Shown here: positions 8,652 through 17,480 of the stretch, one piece after another
How the letters are laid out: each line of letters starts with the position of its first letter
Numbering within the stretch: position 1 is the first letter of the stretch
Source: Shinella sumterensis
Lineage (GTDB): Bacteria; Pseudomonadota; Alphaproteobacteria; Rhizobiales; Rhizobiaceae
Direction of reading: 5' to 3'
NCBI RefSeq assembly: GCF_004514425.2
Contig: NZ_MYFN02000002.1
Location: 1-64,000 of the forward strand
Length of the DNA: 64,000 bases
Translations under genes and position numbers: made by a program
The notes under the pieces: model-generated
The model's input: only the letters and a program-made list of their open reading frames with translations
What the model was told of the DNA's origin: nothing
Database searches by the model: none

Positions 8652-8667
8652 TGAGGTCCGCACATCA
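8652..8667. promoter_or_regulatory. LacI-type operator O2
   Basis: TGAGGTCCGCACATCA is the O1 palindrome with one mismatched base. Its centre is 30 bp from that of O1, close to three helical turns, so two repressor dimers could bind on one face. Confidence 0.75.
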
Positions 8668-8730
8668 ATTCTTGCGTTTTTTGTGTTTTTGCGGGAAACG
8701 TAGGCCGCCCAAATCGAGTTAGGAGCCCCT

Positions 8731-9753
8731 ATGCGGCCGACAGCGAAAGATCTTGCAGAAGCCGCCGGCGTCAGCCTTGCGACCGTCGACCGCGTCTTGA
8801 ACGACCGACCGAACGTCAGCAAAAAGGCAGTTCGAAGCGTCAATGAAGCCATTGAACGAATTGGATTTATTCGGAATCCGGCAGCCGTCAGTCTGGCGCG
8901 AAACAAAAGCTATCGCTTCCGGTTTGTGTTGCCCAGGTCGGGGGATCTCTATCTTCGCGAGCTGTCCCAGCGCGTGAAGGAGCTGAAGGCGGTCCTCAAG
9001 GCCGATTTGACCGAGGTGGACTACGTTCAGATCTCCGTCGATGACGCCCATGGTGTCGCCAAGTATCTCCAGGGGATCGATGAGGAGGAGATTGATGGCG
9101 TCGCGCTCATGGCGCCGGAGTCGCCACAGGTCCGCGATGCGGTCGCGCGGCTCCTGGAAAGAAACATAAAGGTTGTCCAGTTTTTGTCCGGCCAAGAGAA
9201 ACTCCCGGAAGCGGACTTCGTGGGGGTTGATAACTTTGCCGCGGGCGCGACCGCTGGAAAGCTGATCGGTCGCTTCACCTGCGGCAAGCCAGGAAAGGTG
9301 ATGGTCGTTGCCGAGACGATGCAGTCAATGGACAGCATCCAGCGCAGGCACGGTTTCGACACTAAAATAAACGAGCAATTTCCGTATCTTCAGTGCCTCC
9401 CGTCGATTGAAACGCATGCGGATGAGGCGCGCGCAGGGCAGATTATTCCCCGCGTGCTCGATAACAACAGGGATATTGTCGCTATTTATGTCTTGAGTTC
9501 GGAAGCGCGCGTTCCGTTGGTTGCGGCGGCGGCCAAAGTGGATCTTGTCAATCTCGTCGTGGTGGCACACGAGCGGACTCCCTTCACTCAAGCGGCGCTA
9601 TGCGACAATCGGATCGACGCTGTTATCGCGCAGGATCCGGGACATGCAGTTCGAAGCGCAATCCGAATCATGAGGGCACGCTCCGACGCGCGTGAGCCGC
9701 TCGCCGCTCAGGAGCGGATTAGGATCGAGGTCCTTCTTAAGGAAAATCTTTAA
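8731..9753 (+). CDS. LacI-family transcriptional regulator
   Basis: The 340-aa protein has an N-terminal LacI helix-turn-helix (TAKDLAEAAGVSLATVDRVLNDRPNVS, residues 4-30), the hinge region and a periplasmic-binding-protein-like sensor domain (PVD-like core VDNFAAGATAGKLIG). It is divergent from the importer/dihydroxyacetone kinase operon. With operators O1 and O2 between them, it probably represses that operon and itself until the substrate or a triose derivative binds. A further copy of the operator lies 34 bp after its stop. Confidence 0.93.
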   Translation: MRPTAKDLAEAAGVSLATVDRVLNDRPNVSKKAVRSVNEAIERIGFIRNPAAVSLARNKSYRFRFVLPRSGDLYLRELSQRVKELKAVLKADLTEVDYVQISVDDAHGVAKYLQGIDEEEIDGVALMAPESPQVRDAVARLLERNIKVVQFLSGQEKLPEADFVGVDNFAAGATAGKLIGRFTCGKPGKVMVVAETMQSMDSIQRRHGFDTKINEQFPYLQCLPSIETHADEARAGQIIPRVLDNNRDIVAIYVLSSEARVPLVAAAAKVDLVNLVVVAHERTPFTQAALCDNRIDAVIAQDPGHAVRSAIRIMRARSDAREPLAAQERIRIEVLLKENL

Positions 9754-9787
9754 AGCGAGGGCTATTCCCTGTCGGAGCTTCTTGATT

Positions 9788-9803
9788 TGAGGTGCGAACC
9801 TCA
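9788..9803. promoter_or_regulatory. LacI-type operator O3, downstream of the regulator gene
   Basis: TGAGGTGCGAACCTCA has perfect 6-bp arms matching O1. It lies after the regulator stop and before the IS21 remnant. It may serve looping with O1/O2 about 1.15 kb away, or may have controlled a gene since lost. Nothing else recognisable was seen in 9804-9948. Confidence 0.7.
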
Positions 9804-9948
9804 TTTGCAGCTGGAGGCATCGCCGATTCGACCCAATCGCCGGGAGGGAGGACGCTCCGGCGAGCATGGGTGTTGAACCGGTCTCATGGTGGCAGCGGCG
9901 CTCATATCGGTTGCCTCAATCGGCATTGCGCGCTTTGCCAGTCTTCAT

Positions 9949-10661
9949 TGTCAATCGGCGCGGAATGTTGACCCCTTATCGGCGTCCAATATTCACCCCC
10001 CTGTAGGCGATCAGCGCTTGGCCTGCCCGGCGCGGGCCGGGGTTGCAGAGGGTAGGCCAAGTGCGGGTGATGGGTATCTTCGGCTTTAGCTTTGAGAACG
10101 GTTCTTGAAGCGCCAGGACTCGTTCCCTGTTTCCACGATCTCGCAGTGATGGGTCAGGCGGTCGAGGAGAGCCGTCGTCATCTTGGCATCACCAAACACC
10201 GACGGCCATTCGCCGAAGGCAAGGTTCGTCGTGACGATGACGGAGGTGCGCTCGTAGAGCCTGCTGATAAGGTGGAAGAGGAGCTGACCTCCGGCCTGCG
10301 CGAACGGAAGATAGCCGAGTTCGTCGAGGATGATGAAGTCGAGGCTTGTGAGGTAGTCGGCCACCCGACCTTGCTTGCCGTTGCGGATGAGCGCACGGGC
10401 AATCGCGATAGCCAGATGGCTCTTGCCGGTTCCCGTGCCGCCGACGAGGACGACGTTGCGCTGGTCGGCGACGAAGGTGCCGGTGGCCAGTTCCCGCACC
10501 AGGGATTCATTGACAGGCGTGTCGGCGAAGTCGAAGTCGTCGATGTCTTTTGCCAACGGCAATTTGGTGATGCTGAGCTGGCAGCGGATTGAGCGTGCCT
10601 GCTTCTCGGCGATCTCCGACTGCAGGAGGTCGCCGACAATGTGCGGTGGCTCGTGCTGCCG
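9949..10661 (-). mobile_element. IS21-family remnant (right end plus partial istB)
   Basis: The outer end is probably at 9949 (TGTCAATCGGCGCGGAATG), followed by repeated TGTTGACCCC/ATTCACCCC-type subterminal motifs as in IS21 elements. The only gene is istB, which lacks its 5' end and an internal segment. There is no istA transposase and no second end, so the element cannot move by itself. The inner boundary (about 10661) is where istB joins a kinase remnant. Confidence 0.65.
10086..10661 (-). pseudogene. istB: IstB transposition ATPase, truncated and internally deleted
   Basis: This is an IstB-like AAA ATPase with Walker [23 protein letters not shown] (Walker B) and [23 protein letters not shown]. 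The normal start is lost. The frame opens instead at GTG 10733 inside a histidine-kinase remnant and runs into IstB at about RQHEPPH. Near 10376 ALIRNG is followed directly by KQGRVADYL, where intact relatives have roughly two dozen more residues (family comparison from memory). The chimeric frame is open, but function is unlikely. Confidence 0.75.
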
Positions 10662-11058
10662 TTTGATGTCGGTGAAGTCGAGTTGCGAGGCAAAAAAGTA
10701 CATCACCTCGCCGGCGCTTCGCACCGGGCTCACGAAGAGCGCGTTTCAGAAGGCGCTGCCGTCTTTCCTGTAATTGAGGATGTCGACCGAGACGTCATAT
10801 TCGCCCTGGACCGGGTCCCTGAGCTTCGCCACGCTCTCACCGCTCGTTTCGGGACCTCGCAGCAGGCGACTTTCGCCCCACAAGCTCGTCCGGCGCGTAG
10901 CCGGTCAATTCGGAGAAAGCCTTGTTCGAGAAGATGATGGGGTTGTCGTCCTGGTGCGGATCGGTAATCAACATCGGCATACGCGTCGCCTTGAACGCCG
11001 CCGAAAAGGGATTTTCCGACAGCTGCGCCGCGATCAGCCTGTCGCCAGCATCGCGTGC
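10662..11058 (-). pseudogene. Decayed LOV-domain (blue-light) HWE histidine kinase fragment
   Basis: Translation of the minus strand gives [40 protein letters not shown] and [15 protein letters not shown]. After a small frameshift it continues [15 protein letters not shown], then DILNYRKDGSAF-stop-NALFVSP and [15 protein letters not shown]. This is the LOV photosensor core of rhizobial and Brucella LOV-HK proteins. The frameshift falls on GRNCRFLQ, which carries the flavin-reactive Cys, and TGA replaces the next-motif Trp codon. The kinase domains are gone, replaced by istB. Between 11059 and 11280 I see no gene, only the upstream region of the next kinase. Confidence 0.75.
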
Positions 11059-11280
11059 ATCGCCGACTGCTCATGTTTGATCGTTCCAGAAGATGACATG
11101 TGCCCAATGGTTGAATTAGCGTTCCGGTTCCATTTCGAAAGACCGAAGGCGCCATCGAAACGATATTTTGTGAAACTCACACGAACCCTGGTGTGCTCCC
11201 TTGCCGTCGCCGGGAAGTGCTATAATGTTTGTTTCCGTTTAAAATGAACGTCTTGGCGTATATCGAATATCGAACGAGGG

Positions 11281-13119
11281 ATGACAGGGGTGGATCGCGA
11301 AGCGCAGCTGTCACCAATGACCTCGGTAACCGAGCTTCTCGATACCGTGGATTGGGCGTCGGGGCCGCTTGGTCCGAAGACGGAATGGCCCGCCTGTCTT
11401 CACGCCGCAATCGACATCATGGTGCCGTCGCAGGCTCAGATCGTCATGTTCTGGGGCCCTGAATTCGTGGCACTCTACAATGACGTTTACGCGCCCACGA
11501 TCGGTGACAAGCATCCGCACGCCTTCGGACGACCCGGCCGAGAATACTGGGCGGAACTGTGGGACGATCTCGAACCGTTGTTGAAACGTGTTTTCGAGGA
11601 CGGCGAGACCGTGGCGGCGAAGGATCGGCCGTTCTACATCGAGCGGTTCGGCTATCCGGAAACGGTGTACTTCGATATCTCCTATTCTCCCGTTCGCGAT
11701 GCGGCGCGGAAGATCTGCGGTGTGTTCTGCATCGTGAATGAAACCACCGACAGCGTTAAGACGGATGCGGCCGTGCGCGAGAGCGAGGAGCGCCTGCGGG
11801 CAATCTTTTCGCAATCCGCGGCAGGTATCGCCCTGGGCGAGCTTTCCGGCACGCTGGTCAACGTCAACGACCGTTACTGCGAAATCGTGGGCCGCACCAG
11901 GGAAGAGGTGATCGGCACGCGGATGCAGGACATGACGTTCGCGGAGGACCTCGAGGAGAACGAGCGTCTCTTCAAACGGCTCGTTGAAACCGGCGAAAGT
12001 TTCGAGATCGAGAAGCGATACATTCGCGGTGATGGCAGCCTTGCCTGGGTTTCAGACTCCGTGTCGGCAATCCGCGATGAGAAAGGCAAGATCGTGCAGG
12101 CGGTCGCCATCGCCATCGACATCGGGGAGCGCCGGCGCACGCAAAATGTCGAGAAGCACCTGGCATCGATGATCGCCTCGTCGAACGATGCGATCCTCGG
12201 CATCGACCTCGACATGCGGATAAACAGCTGGAACGCGGCGGCCGAAAAACTCTACGGCTATAACGCAGACGAGGTCATCGGCAGGTCGGTGCTGATGCTG
12301 GTTCCCGAGGACCGCAAGGACGAAGAGCCGAGGATTCTCTCCAAGATCAGCGCGGGCCGTATTGTCGAGCCCTACGAGACGGTGCGCCTGCGCAAGGATG
12401 GCCGGGCTGTGGAGGTTCTGCTGAGTGTGTCGCCCATCCACGATGCCAGCGGCCGCGTCGTGGGCGCCTCGAAAACGGCGCATGACATCACAGTCAAGAA
12501 AGAAGCCGATCGCCTTCAGTCCGTGCTCGTCAACGAGATGCACCATCGTGTCAAAAACATCCTCGCGACGGTCATTGCAATCGCGAGGCAGACGATTGGC
12601 AAGGACAAGGCCAACAACGACGATATCGAGGCCTTCACGAGCCGAATTGCCTCGCTCAGCCGGGCGCAGGACCTTCTGGTCCACAGGGACTGGCAGAAAG
12701 CGGACCTCAGGGCGATCGTGGAACAGGCGACATCGCCGTATCCGGCAGACGCATTCCGTATAAGCGGTCCGACGGTCTCGCTCCCGCCGAAAGTCGTGAT
12801 TTCCCTTGCGCTCGCGCTTCACGAACTGGCAACGAATGCCGCAAAGTACGGCGCGCTGTCGACCCCGGATGGACGCGTGTCCATCACCTGGCAATGCGAC
12901 CCGCTGACCGACCCGTTCCTGCGCATGACATGGAAAGAATCGGGCGGGCCCGAGGTCGTTCCGCCCACCCGCAAGGGTTTCGGGACCACGCTGATCGAGC
13001 GTCTTCTGGCGGCCGAGCTGAAAGGGGAGGCCCGCCTGGCTTACGACCCGGACGGTGTCACGTTTGTGCTCGAAGCCGATATCTCCCGGATAGCCGATGA
13101 AGCTGGAGCGGATCGTTAG
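11281..13119 (+). CDS. PAS-domain HWE-family sensor histidine kinase
   Basis: This 612-aa soluble kinase has no membrane segments. A PAS/GAF-like sensor (residues about 40-155, MFWGPEFVALYNDVYAPTIG) is followed by two PAS domains (about 165-290 and 292-410). The HWE core has NEMHHRVKNILATVIAIARQT (phospho-acceptor probably His422), HELATNAAKYGALS and the family WKESGGP motif. Its partner would be a single-domain response regulator, which is not nearby. A later in-frame ATG at 11317 is also possible. It sits beside a LOV-HK remnant of the same kinase class. Confidence 0.92.
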   Translation: MTGVDREAQLSPMTSVTELLDTVDWASGPLGPKTEWPACLHAAIDIMVPSQAQIVMFWGPEFVALYNDVYAPTIGDKHPHAFGRPGREYWAELWDDLEPLLKRVFEDGETVAAKDRPFYIERFGYPETVYFDISYSPVRDAARKICGVFCIVNETTDSVKTDAAVRESEERLRAIFSQSAAGIALGELSGTLVNVNDRYCEIVGRTREEVIGTRMQDMTFAEDLEENERLFKRLVETGESFEIEKRYIRGDGSLAWVSDSVSAIRDEKGKIVQAVAIAIDIGERRRTQNVEKHLASMIASSNDAILGIDLDMRINSWNAAAEKLYGYNADEVIGRSVLMLVPEDRKDEEPRILSKISAGRIVEPYETVRLRKDGRAVEVLLSVSPIHDASGRVVGASKTAHDITVKKEADRLQSVLVNEMHHRVKNILATVIAIARQTIGKDKANNDDIEAFTSRIASLSRAQDLLVHRDWQKADLRAIVEQATSPYPADAFRISGPTVSLPPKVVISLALALHELATNAAKYGALSTPDGRVSITWQCDPLTDPFLRMTWKESGGPEVVPPTRKGFGTTLIERLLAAELKGEARLAYDPDGVTFVLEADISRIADEAGADR

Positions 13120-13131
13120 CGGCTCTCCGGC

Positions 13132-13914
13132 TCAGCGCGACGGTGGCTCGATCTCGATCATGACAGGCGCATGGTCGCTGGTATGATCCCAGCCGCGTGG
13201 GCTGCGGCGCACGCTCGCCGTTCTCAGCCAGGGCGCCAGCGTCGGGCTCAGGAGGAGATGGTCGATGCGCAGGCCTGCATCGCGTTCGAACGCGTTGCGC
13301 CAGTATTTCCAGAACGTGTAGATGCGTTCGTCCGGATGGAGATGGCGGACGGCGTCGGTCCAACCCTGGGCGAGGAGATCGGCATAGGCATCCCGGACCT
13401 CGGGCCGGAACAACGCGTCATCGCGCCAGCGTTGTGGCGCATAGACGTCGAGATCCGTGGGCATCACGTTGAAATCCCCGACGAGCGCGACCGGAACGTC
13501 GAGCGACAGCAGATCGGCCGCATAGGACTGGAGCCGCTCGAACCAACGCAGTTTGTAGCTGAATTTGGGGCCGGGCGCGGGGTTCCCGTTCGGAAGGTAG
13601 AGGCAGCCGATCAGCAGGCCATCGACGGCGGCCTCGATATAGCGGCTATGGGTATCGTCCGGATCGCCGGGCAGTCCGCGTCGCGTCAAGATTGGCGGCG
13701 TGCCCCTGGCCAGGATCGCGACGCCGTTCCAGCTCTTCTGCCCGTGCCAGACGGCCTCGTATCCCATGCGCTGAAGCTCGCGCTGCGGAAACCGCTCGTT
13801 CGGCGACTTGAGCTCCTGCAGGCAGACGACGTCGGGCGCATCCTCTTCCAGCCACCGCAACAGGACGGGAAGTCGGCCGTTGATACCGTTGACATTATAG
13901 GTGGCGAGCTTCAC
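13132..13914 (-). CDS. xthA: Exodeoxyribonuclease III (AP endonuclease)
   Basis: The 260-aa endonuclease/exonuclease/phosphatase-fold enzyme cleaves abasic sites and removes 3' blocking groups in base-excision repair. Motifs are TYNVNGINGR, VVCLQELKSP (metal Glu), WNGVAIL, GDFNVMPTD, RIDHLLLS and WDHTSDHAPV (catalytic Asp-His). Length is normal for the family. It is convergent with the histidine kinase and 18 nt upstream of the DUF1810 gene stop. No regulation is visible. Confidence 0.95.
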   Translation of the reverse strand: MKLATYNVNGINGRLPVLLRWLEEDAPDVVCLQELKSPNERFPQRELQRMGYEAVWHGQKSWNGVAILARGTPPILTRRGLPGDPDDTHSRYIEAAVDGLLIGCLYLPNGNPAPGPKFSYKLRWFERLQSYAADLLSLDVPVALVGDFNVMPTDLDVYAPQRWRDDALFRPEVRDAYADLLAQGWTDAVRHLHPDERIYTFWKYWRNAFERDAGLRIDHLLLSPTLAPWLRTASVRRSPRGWDHTSDHAPVMIEIEPPSR

Positions 13915-13932
13915 GCGGCGGCCTCCGGCGTT

Positions 13933-14388
13933 TCAATCGTTCTGGCGCGCAAGTAGCTCAAGCGTGCGCTCGTCCGGTCTCCCGTCGTAATAGCGTTCCA
14001 GGGCAATCGGAAACCGCGCGTTTTCGTGGTTCGAGGCCACGTCGAACAGCGTCATCGACGATCGGAACTTGAGGTCGTCGGGCGAGCCGAAGATGTCATG
14101 GGCCGTTCGGTCGCGGTGAACGAGAACCGCATCGGTGGCGCGGGTCAGCCGGTCTGCCAGAAGAGGATGCTGGAGATAGGCTCGTGCTTCGTCCAGAGAG
14201 GTTATGCCGTAGAATTCCGCGGTCGCCGAGCGGCCAAGGGCGCGCAGCTGCGGAAAGATGAACCAGATCCAATGCGTCTGTTTGCGGCCGGCACGCAGCT
14301 CCGCAAGAGCGGTGTTAAAGACAAGCCCCTGAGCGTCGACGAACCGCTTGAGCTGGAAAGGATCATCCATGAAAATCGACAGCTCCAC
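13933..14388 (-). CDS. DUF1810 family protein
   Basis: The 151-aa protein matches DUF1810 in length and motifs: LKRFVDAQ, THWIWFIFPQLRALG, YGITSLDEARAYLQHP, DIFGSPDDLKFRSSMTLF. The function of the family is unknown. It lies just upstream of and codirectional with exonuclease III and may be cotranscribed. An internal ATG at 14370 (MDDPFQ) is the more family-like start. Confidence 0.85.
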   Translation of the reverse strand: MELSIFMDDPFQLKRFVDAQGLVFNTALAELRAGRKQTHWIWFIFPQLRALGRSATAEFYGITSLDEARAYLQHPLLADRLTRATDAVLVHRDRTAHDIFGSPDDLKFRSSMTLFDVASNHENARFPIALERYYDGRPDERTLELLARQND

Positions 14389-14517
14389 CTGGGGATTGTT
14401 GGGCAGATAGCGCTCCCGTCACCTGCAGCAAGATGGTGACGTCCGAGAAGTTGACCGGCCATTGCAAAGCGTCGGGGTGTTCCTATCTCTTGTGCACTCT
14501 CGTTGGAGATACCCGCG

Positions 14518-14775
14518 ATGGCACATAATCAGACCGAAAATCTCTTCGACGGCTTGGTCGAAATCCTGCCGCCGCACCGGTGCGGCAAAGCTGTTCCAAA
14601 GGCCGCGTCCTGTATCTGTTGCGGGCGGGCCGATCAGGCGATTGACGATGATGGCTGTGGCATCTGCGACGCCTGCATCGGTGCGCCGGCAGGGCCGGGC
14701 GTAAGCCCGTTAACGACCGCCGACATCACGCGTTCCGATCTGTCGCTAGGAGAAAAAACTACAAGATCCGGATAG
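14518..14775 (+). CDS. Small Cys-rich hypothetical protein
   Basis: The product is 85 aa from the ATG at 14518 (MAHNQTENLFDGLVEILPPHRCG), or 90 aa from ATG 14503. A Cys cluster CICCGRADQAIDDDGCGICDACIG contains two CxxC-like pairs separated by an acidic loop, as in zinc ribbons or rubredoxin-like knuckles. I do not recognise the family. A GGAGAT stretch precedes the start. It lies alone before the ssu operon. Confidence 0.5.
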   Translation: MAHNQTENLFDGLVEILPPHRCGKAVPKAASCICCGRADQAIDDDGCGICDACIGAPAGPGVSPLTTADITRSDLSLGEKTTRSG

Positions 14776-14856
14776 CTTTGGAATGGGCGCCCTCGAAAGA
14801 GCCAGAAATCTATAGATTATATATATAGTCCAAAGATTTCGGTACAGGGGAACGCC

Positions 14857-15810
14857 ATGACGATTTCACGCCGCCTTTTCTCGACGGCCCTTGCCGCCGT
14901 GCTCGCCTTGCCGCTGTTGAGCGGAGGGCTGGCGCAGGCCGCCGACAAGACGGTCCGCATCGGCTACCAGAAGTACGGCACACTCGTCCTGCTCAAGGGC
15001 AAGGGCCTTCTCGAGAAGAAGCTGGAGAAGATCGGCTATACCGTGACCTGGACGGAGTTCCCTGCCGGTCCGCAGCTCCTGGAAGCGCTCAATGTCGGCG
15101 CCGTCGATTTCGGCACAACCGGCGAAACGCCGCCGATCTTTGCACAGGCCGCCGGCGCGCCGCTGGTCTACATCGCGCATGAGCCGCCGGCAGCGCGCGG
15201 CGAAGCGATCCTCGTGCCCAAGGACAGCCCCATCAAGACCGTGGCTGATCTCAAGGGCAAGACGGTGACGCTCAACAAGGGCTCGAACGTGCACTACCTG
15301 CTCGTCAAGGCTCTGGAAGAGGCGGGCCTCAAGTATACCGACATCAAGACTTCCTTCCTGCCGCCGGCCGATGCCCGTGCCGCCTTCGAACAGGGCGCGG
15401 TCGATGCCTGGGTCATCTGGGACCCGTTCCAGGCGGCCGCGGAAGTGGCGATCGAGGCGCGTGAGCTGCGCAATGGGGAAGGCATCGTGCCGAACCATCA
15501 GTTCTATCTCGGTGCAAAGAGCTTCGTGGACAACAATCCCGAAGCGGTCGACGTGGTGATCGAGGCTGTCGGCGAGATCGATGAATGGGCCAAGGCCAAT
15601 ACCGCTGCGGCCGCCGCTGAACTGGCGCCGTCCGTGGGCATTCCCGAGGATGTACTTGCCGTCGCGCTGGAGCGCCAGTCCTATGGTGTCAAGGCAATCG
15701 ACGAGAGCGTCGTCAAGCAGCAGCAGGCGATCGCCGACACGTTCTTCGAACTTGGCCTGATCCCCGAGAAGATCTCGATTGCGGATGTCGTGCGCAAGGG
15801 TGGTGCCTGA
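14857..15810 (+). CDS. ssuA: Aliphatic sulfonate ABC transporter binding protein
   Basis: The 317-aa periplasmic protein has a Sec signal (cleavage near LAQAAD). SsuA hallmarks are VRIGYQKYGTLVLLKGKG, VDFGTTGETPPIFAQAAGAPLVYIAHEP and VDAWVIWDPFQAAAE. It delivers alkanesulfonates to SsuBC for use as sulfur source. It is the first gene of ssuACB, and its stop abuts the ssuC start. No SsuD monooxygenase is present, so desulfonation must be encoded elsewhere. An AT-rich near-palindrome (CTATAGATTATATATATAG) at about 14811 sits at promoter distance. Confidence 0.93.
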   Translation: MTISRRLFSTALAAVLALPLLSGGLAQAADKTVRIGYQKYGTLVLLKGKGLLEKKLEKIGYTVTWTEFPAGPQLLEALNVGAVDFGTTGETPPIFAQAAGAPLVYIAHEPPAARGEAILVPKDSPIKTVADLKGKTVTLNKGSNVHYLLVKALEEAGLKYTDIKTSFLPPADARAAFEQGAVDAWVIWDPFQAAAEVAIEARELRNGEGIVPNHQFYLGAKSFVDNNPEAVDVVIEAVGEIDEWAKANTAAAAAELAPSVGIPEDVLAVALERQSYGVKAIDESVVKQQQAIADTFFELGLIPEKISIADVVRKGGA

Positions 15811-16649
15811 TGACGGACACGTCGGTGGCCGGTTACGCTGCCGGCGATACCCGCAGCAAGCCCAATTTCAAACGTCTGGGAAGCGCCCTGTTACCCTGGG
15901 CCCTTCCTATCGTGCTTCTGGTCGTGTGGGAGATCGCTGCGCGGACCGGCCTCGTGACGGCACGTCTCATGCCGGCGCCGACGACCGTTGCCGCTGCCTT
16001 CTGGAAGTCGTTGCTCAACGGCTCGCTCATCGTCCACACGCTCGCCTCCACGCAGCGCGCGCTGATCGGCCTTGCCATCGGCGGCGGGCTCGGTTTCATC
16101 GCGGGCGTCGTCAATGGACTCTGGAAACCGGCCGAGACGCTGCTCGACAGCACGCTGCAGATGGTGCGCAACATCCCGCATCTCGCGCTGATCCCGCTCG
16201 TCATCCTCTGGTTCGGCATCGATGAGACGGCGAAGATCTTCCTCGTTTCGATCGGCGTCTTCTTCCCGATCTATATCAACACGTTTTACGGCGTACGCAC
16301 CATCGATCCGCAACTCGTCGAGATGGCCTCGGTCTACGGGCTCGACCGCAAGGCGCTGATCACGAGGATCATCCTGCCGGGCGCACTGCCCTCTATTCTC
16401 GTCGGCCTGCGCTATGCGCTGGGCTTCATGTGGCTGACGCTCATCGTTGCCGAGACGATCTCCGCCACCAGCGGCATCGGCTACATGACGATGAACGCGC
16501 GCGAGTTCCTGCAGACCGATGTCGTCCTGCTCGGCATCATCGTCTATGCCCTCCTCGGCAAGCTTGCCGATGTCGCGACCCGTGCGATCGAAAAGCGCGT
16601 GCTTGTCTGGCACCCCGCCTACCAGGGCGGGCAGGAGGGCGGGCGATGA
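15810..16649 (+). CDS. ssuC: Aliphatic sulfonate ABC transporter permease
   Basis: The 279-aa inner-membrane protein has six predicted helices and the BPD-transporter EAA-like loop (EMASVYGLDRKALITRIILPGALPSILVGLR). It shares one base with the ssuA stop and overlaps ssuB by ATGA. It forms the channel for sulfonates with SsuB. Confidence 0.93.
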   Translation: MTDTSVAGYAAGDTRSKPNFKRLGSALLPWALPIVLLVVWEIAARTGLVTARLMPAPTTVAAAFWKSLLNGSLIVHTLASTQRALIGLAIGGGLGFIAGVVNGLWKPAETLLDSTLQMVRNIPHLALIPLVILWFGIDETAKIFLVSIGVFFPIYINTFYGVRTIDPQLVEMASVYGLDRKALITRIILPGALPSILVGLRYALGFMWLTLIVAETISATSGIGYMTMNAREFLQTDVVLLGIIVYALLGKLADVATRAIEKRVLVWHPAYQGGQEGGR

Positions 16650-17389
16650 GTGCCGCCGACTTCTACGTGCCGGAGAGCGAGGCGGGTCTTCCGATCTCGT
16701 TATCGCGCGTCGGGAAAACCTTCGGCAAGCTGAGCGTGCTGGGAAATTTCAATCTCGACGTTCCGGCCGGCCAGTTCCTTGCCGTCGTCGGCCGGTCGGG
16801 CGGCGGGAAGTCGACGCTGATGCGCCTGATCGCCGGGCTCGACACGCCGAGCAGCGGCCGCGTCGCCATCGGCGGGCGCACGGTCGAACGCCTCCATCCC
16901 TCTGTGCGCTTGCTGTTCCAGGAGGCCCGCCTGGTACCCTGGCAGCGTGTCGGGGAAAATGTCGGCATTGCCCGCGGCGCGGACTGGCAGGAAAAAGCGC
17001 GGCGGACGCTGGCTGATGTCGGGCTCGACGACCGCGAGAACGACTGGCCGAGCGTCCTTTCCGGCGGCCAGCGGCAGCGCGTGGCGCTGGCCCGCGCCCT
17101 TGTCAGCGAGCCGCAAATCCTGCTGCTGGACGAACCCTTCGGCGCGCTGGATGCGTTGACGCGCATCGAGATGCATCGCCTGTTGGAGCGGATCTGGACG
17201 GAACGCGGCTTCACGACGGTCCTGATCACCCACGACGTGGCAGAAGCCGTTGCTTTGGCTGACCGGGTCGTCGTGCTCAGCGGCGGCGCCATCTCGCTCG
17301 ATATTGCTGTCGATCTCGACCGGCCCCGGCGGGAACTCGCGGATCCGCGTGCCGTCGATCTCCAGCGACAGATCCTGGAGGCGGTTTAG
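16646..17389 (+). CDS. ssuB: Aliphatic sulfonate ABC transporter ATP-binding protein
   Basis: The 247-aa ATPase has Walker A GRSGGGKSTLMRLIAG, Q-loop LLFQEARLVPW, signature LSGGQRQRVALARAL, Walker B ILLLDEPFGALDA and VLITHDVAEAV. The ATG at 16646 overlaps the ssuC stop. The frame is open further upstream only inside ssuC. It energises SsuC. Confidence 0.95.
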   Translation: MSAADFYVPESEAGLPISLSRVGKTFGKLSVLGNFNLDVPAGQFLAVVGRSGGGKSTLMRLIAGLDTPSSGRVAIGGRTVERLHPSVRLLFQEARLVPWQRVGENVGIARGADWQEKARRTLADVGLDDRENDWPSVLSGGQRQRVALARALVSEPQILLLDEPFGALDALTRIEMHRLLERIWTERGFTTVLITHDVAEAVALADRVVVLSGGAISLDIAVDLDRPRRELADPRAVDLQRQILEAV

Positions 17390-17480
17390 GCGGCGGGTTC
17401 CACGGCATGCCGGGACTGCCGTGTGCCGGCATCCGCCATCGTTCTCTCGATAAGCCTGCTCGCGCCAAGGAGGCTGCGCC

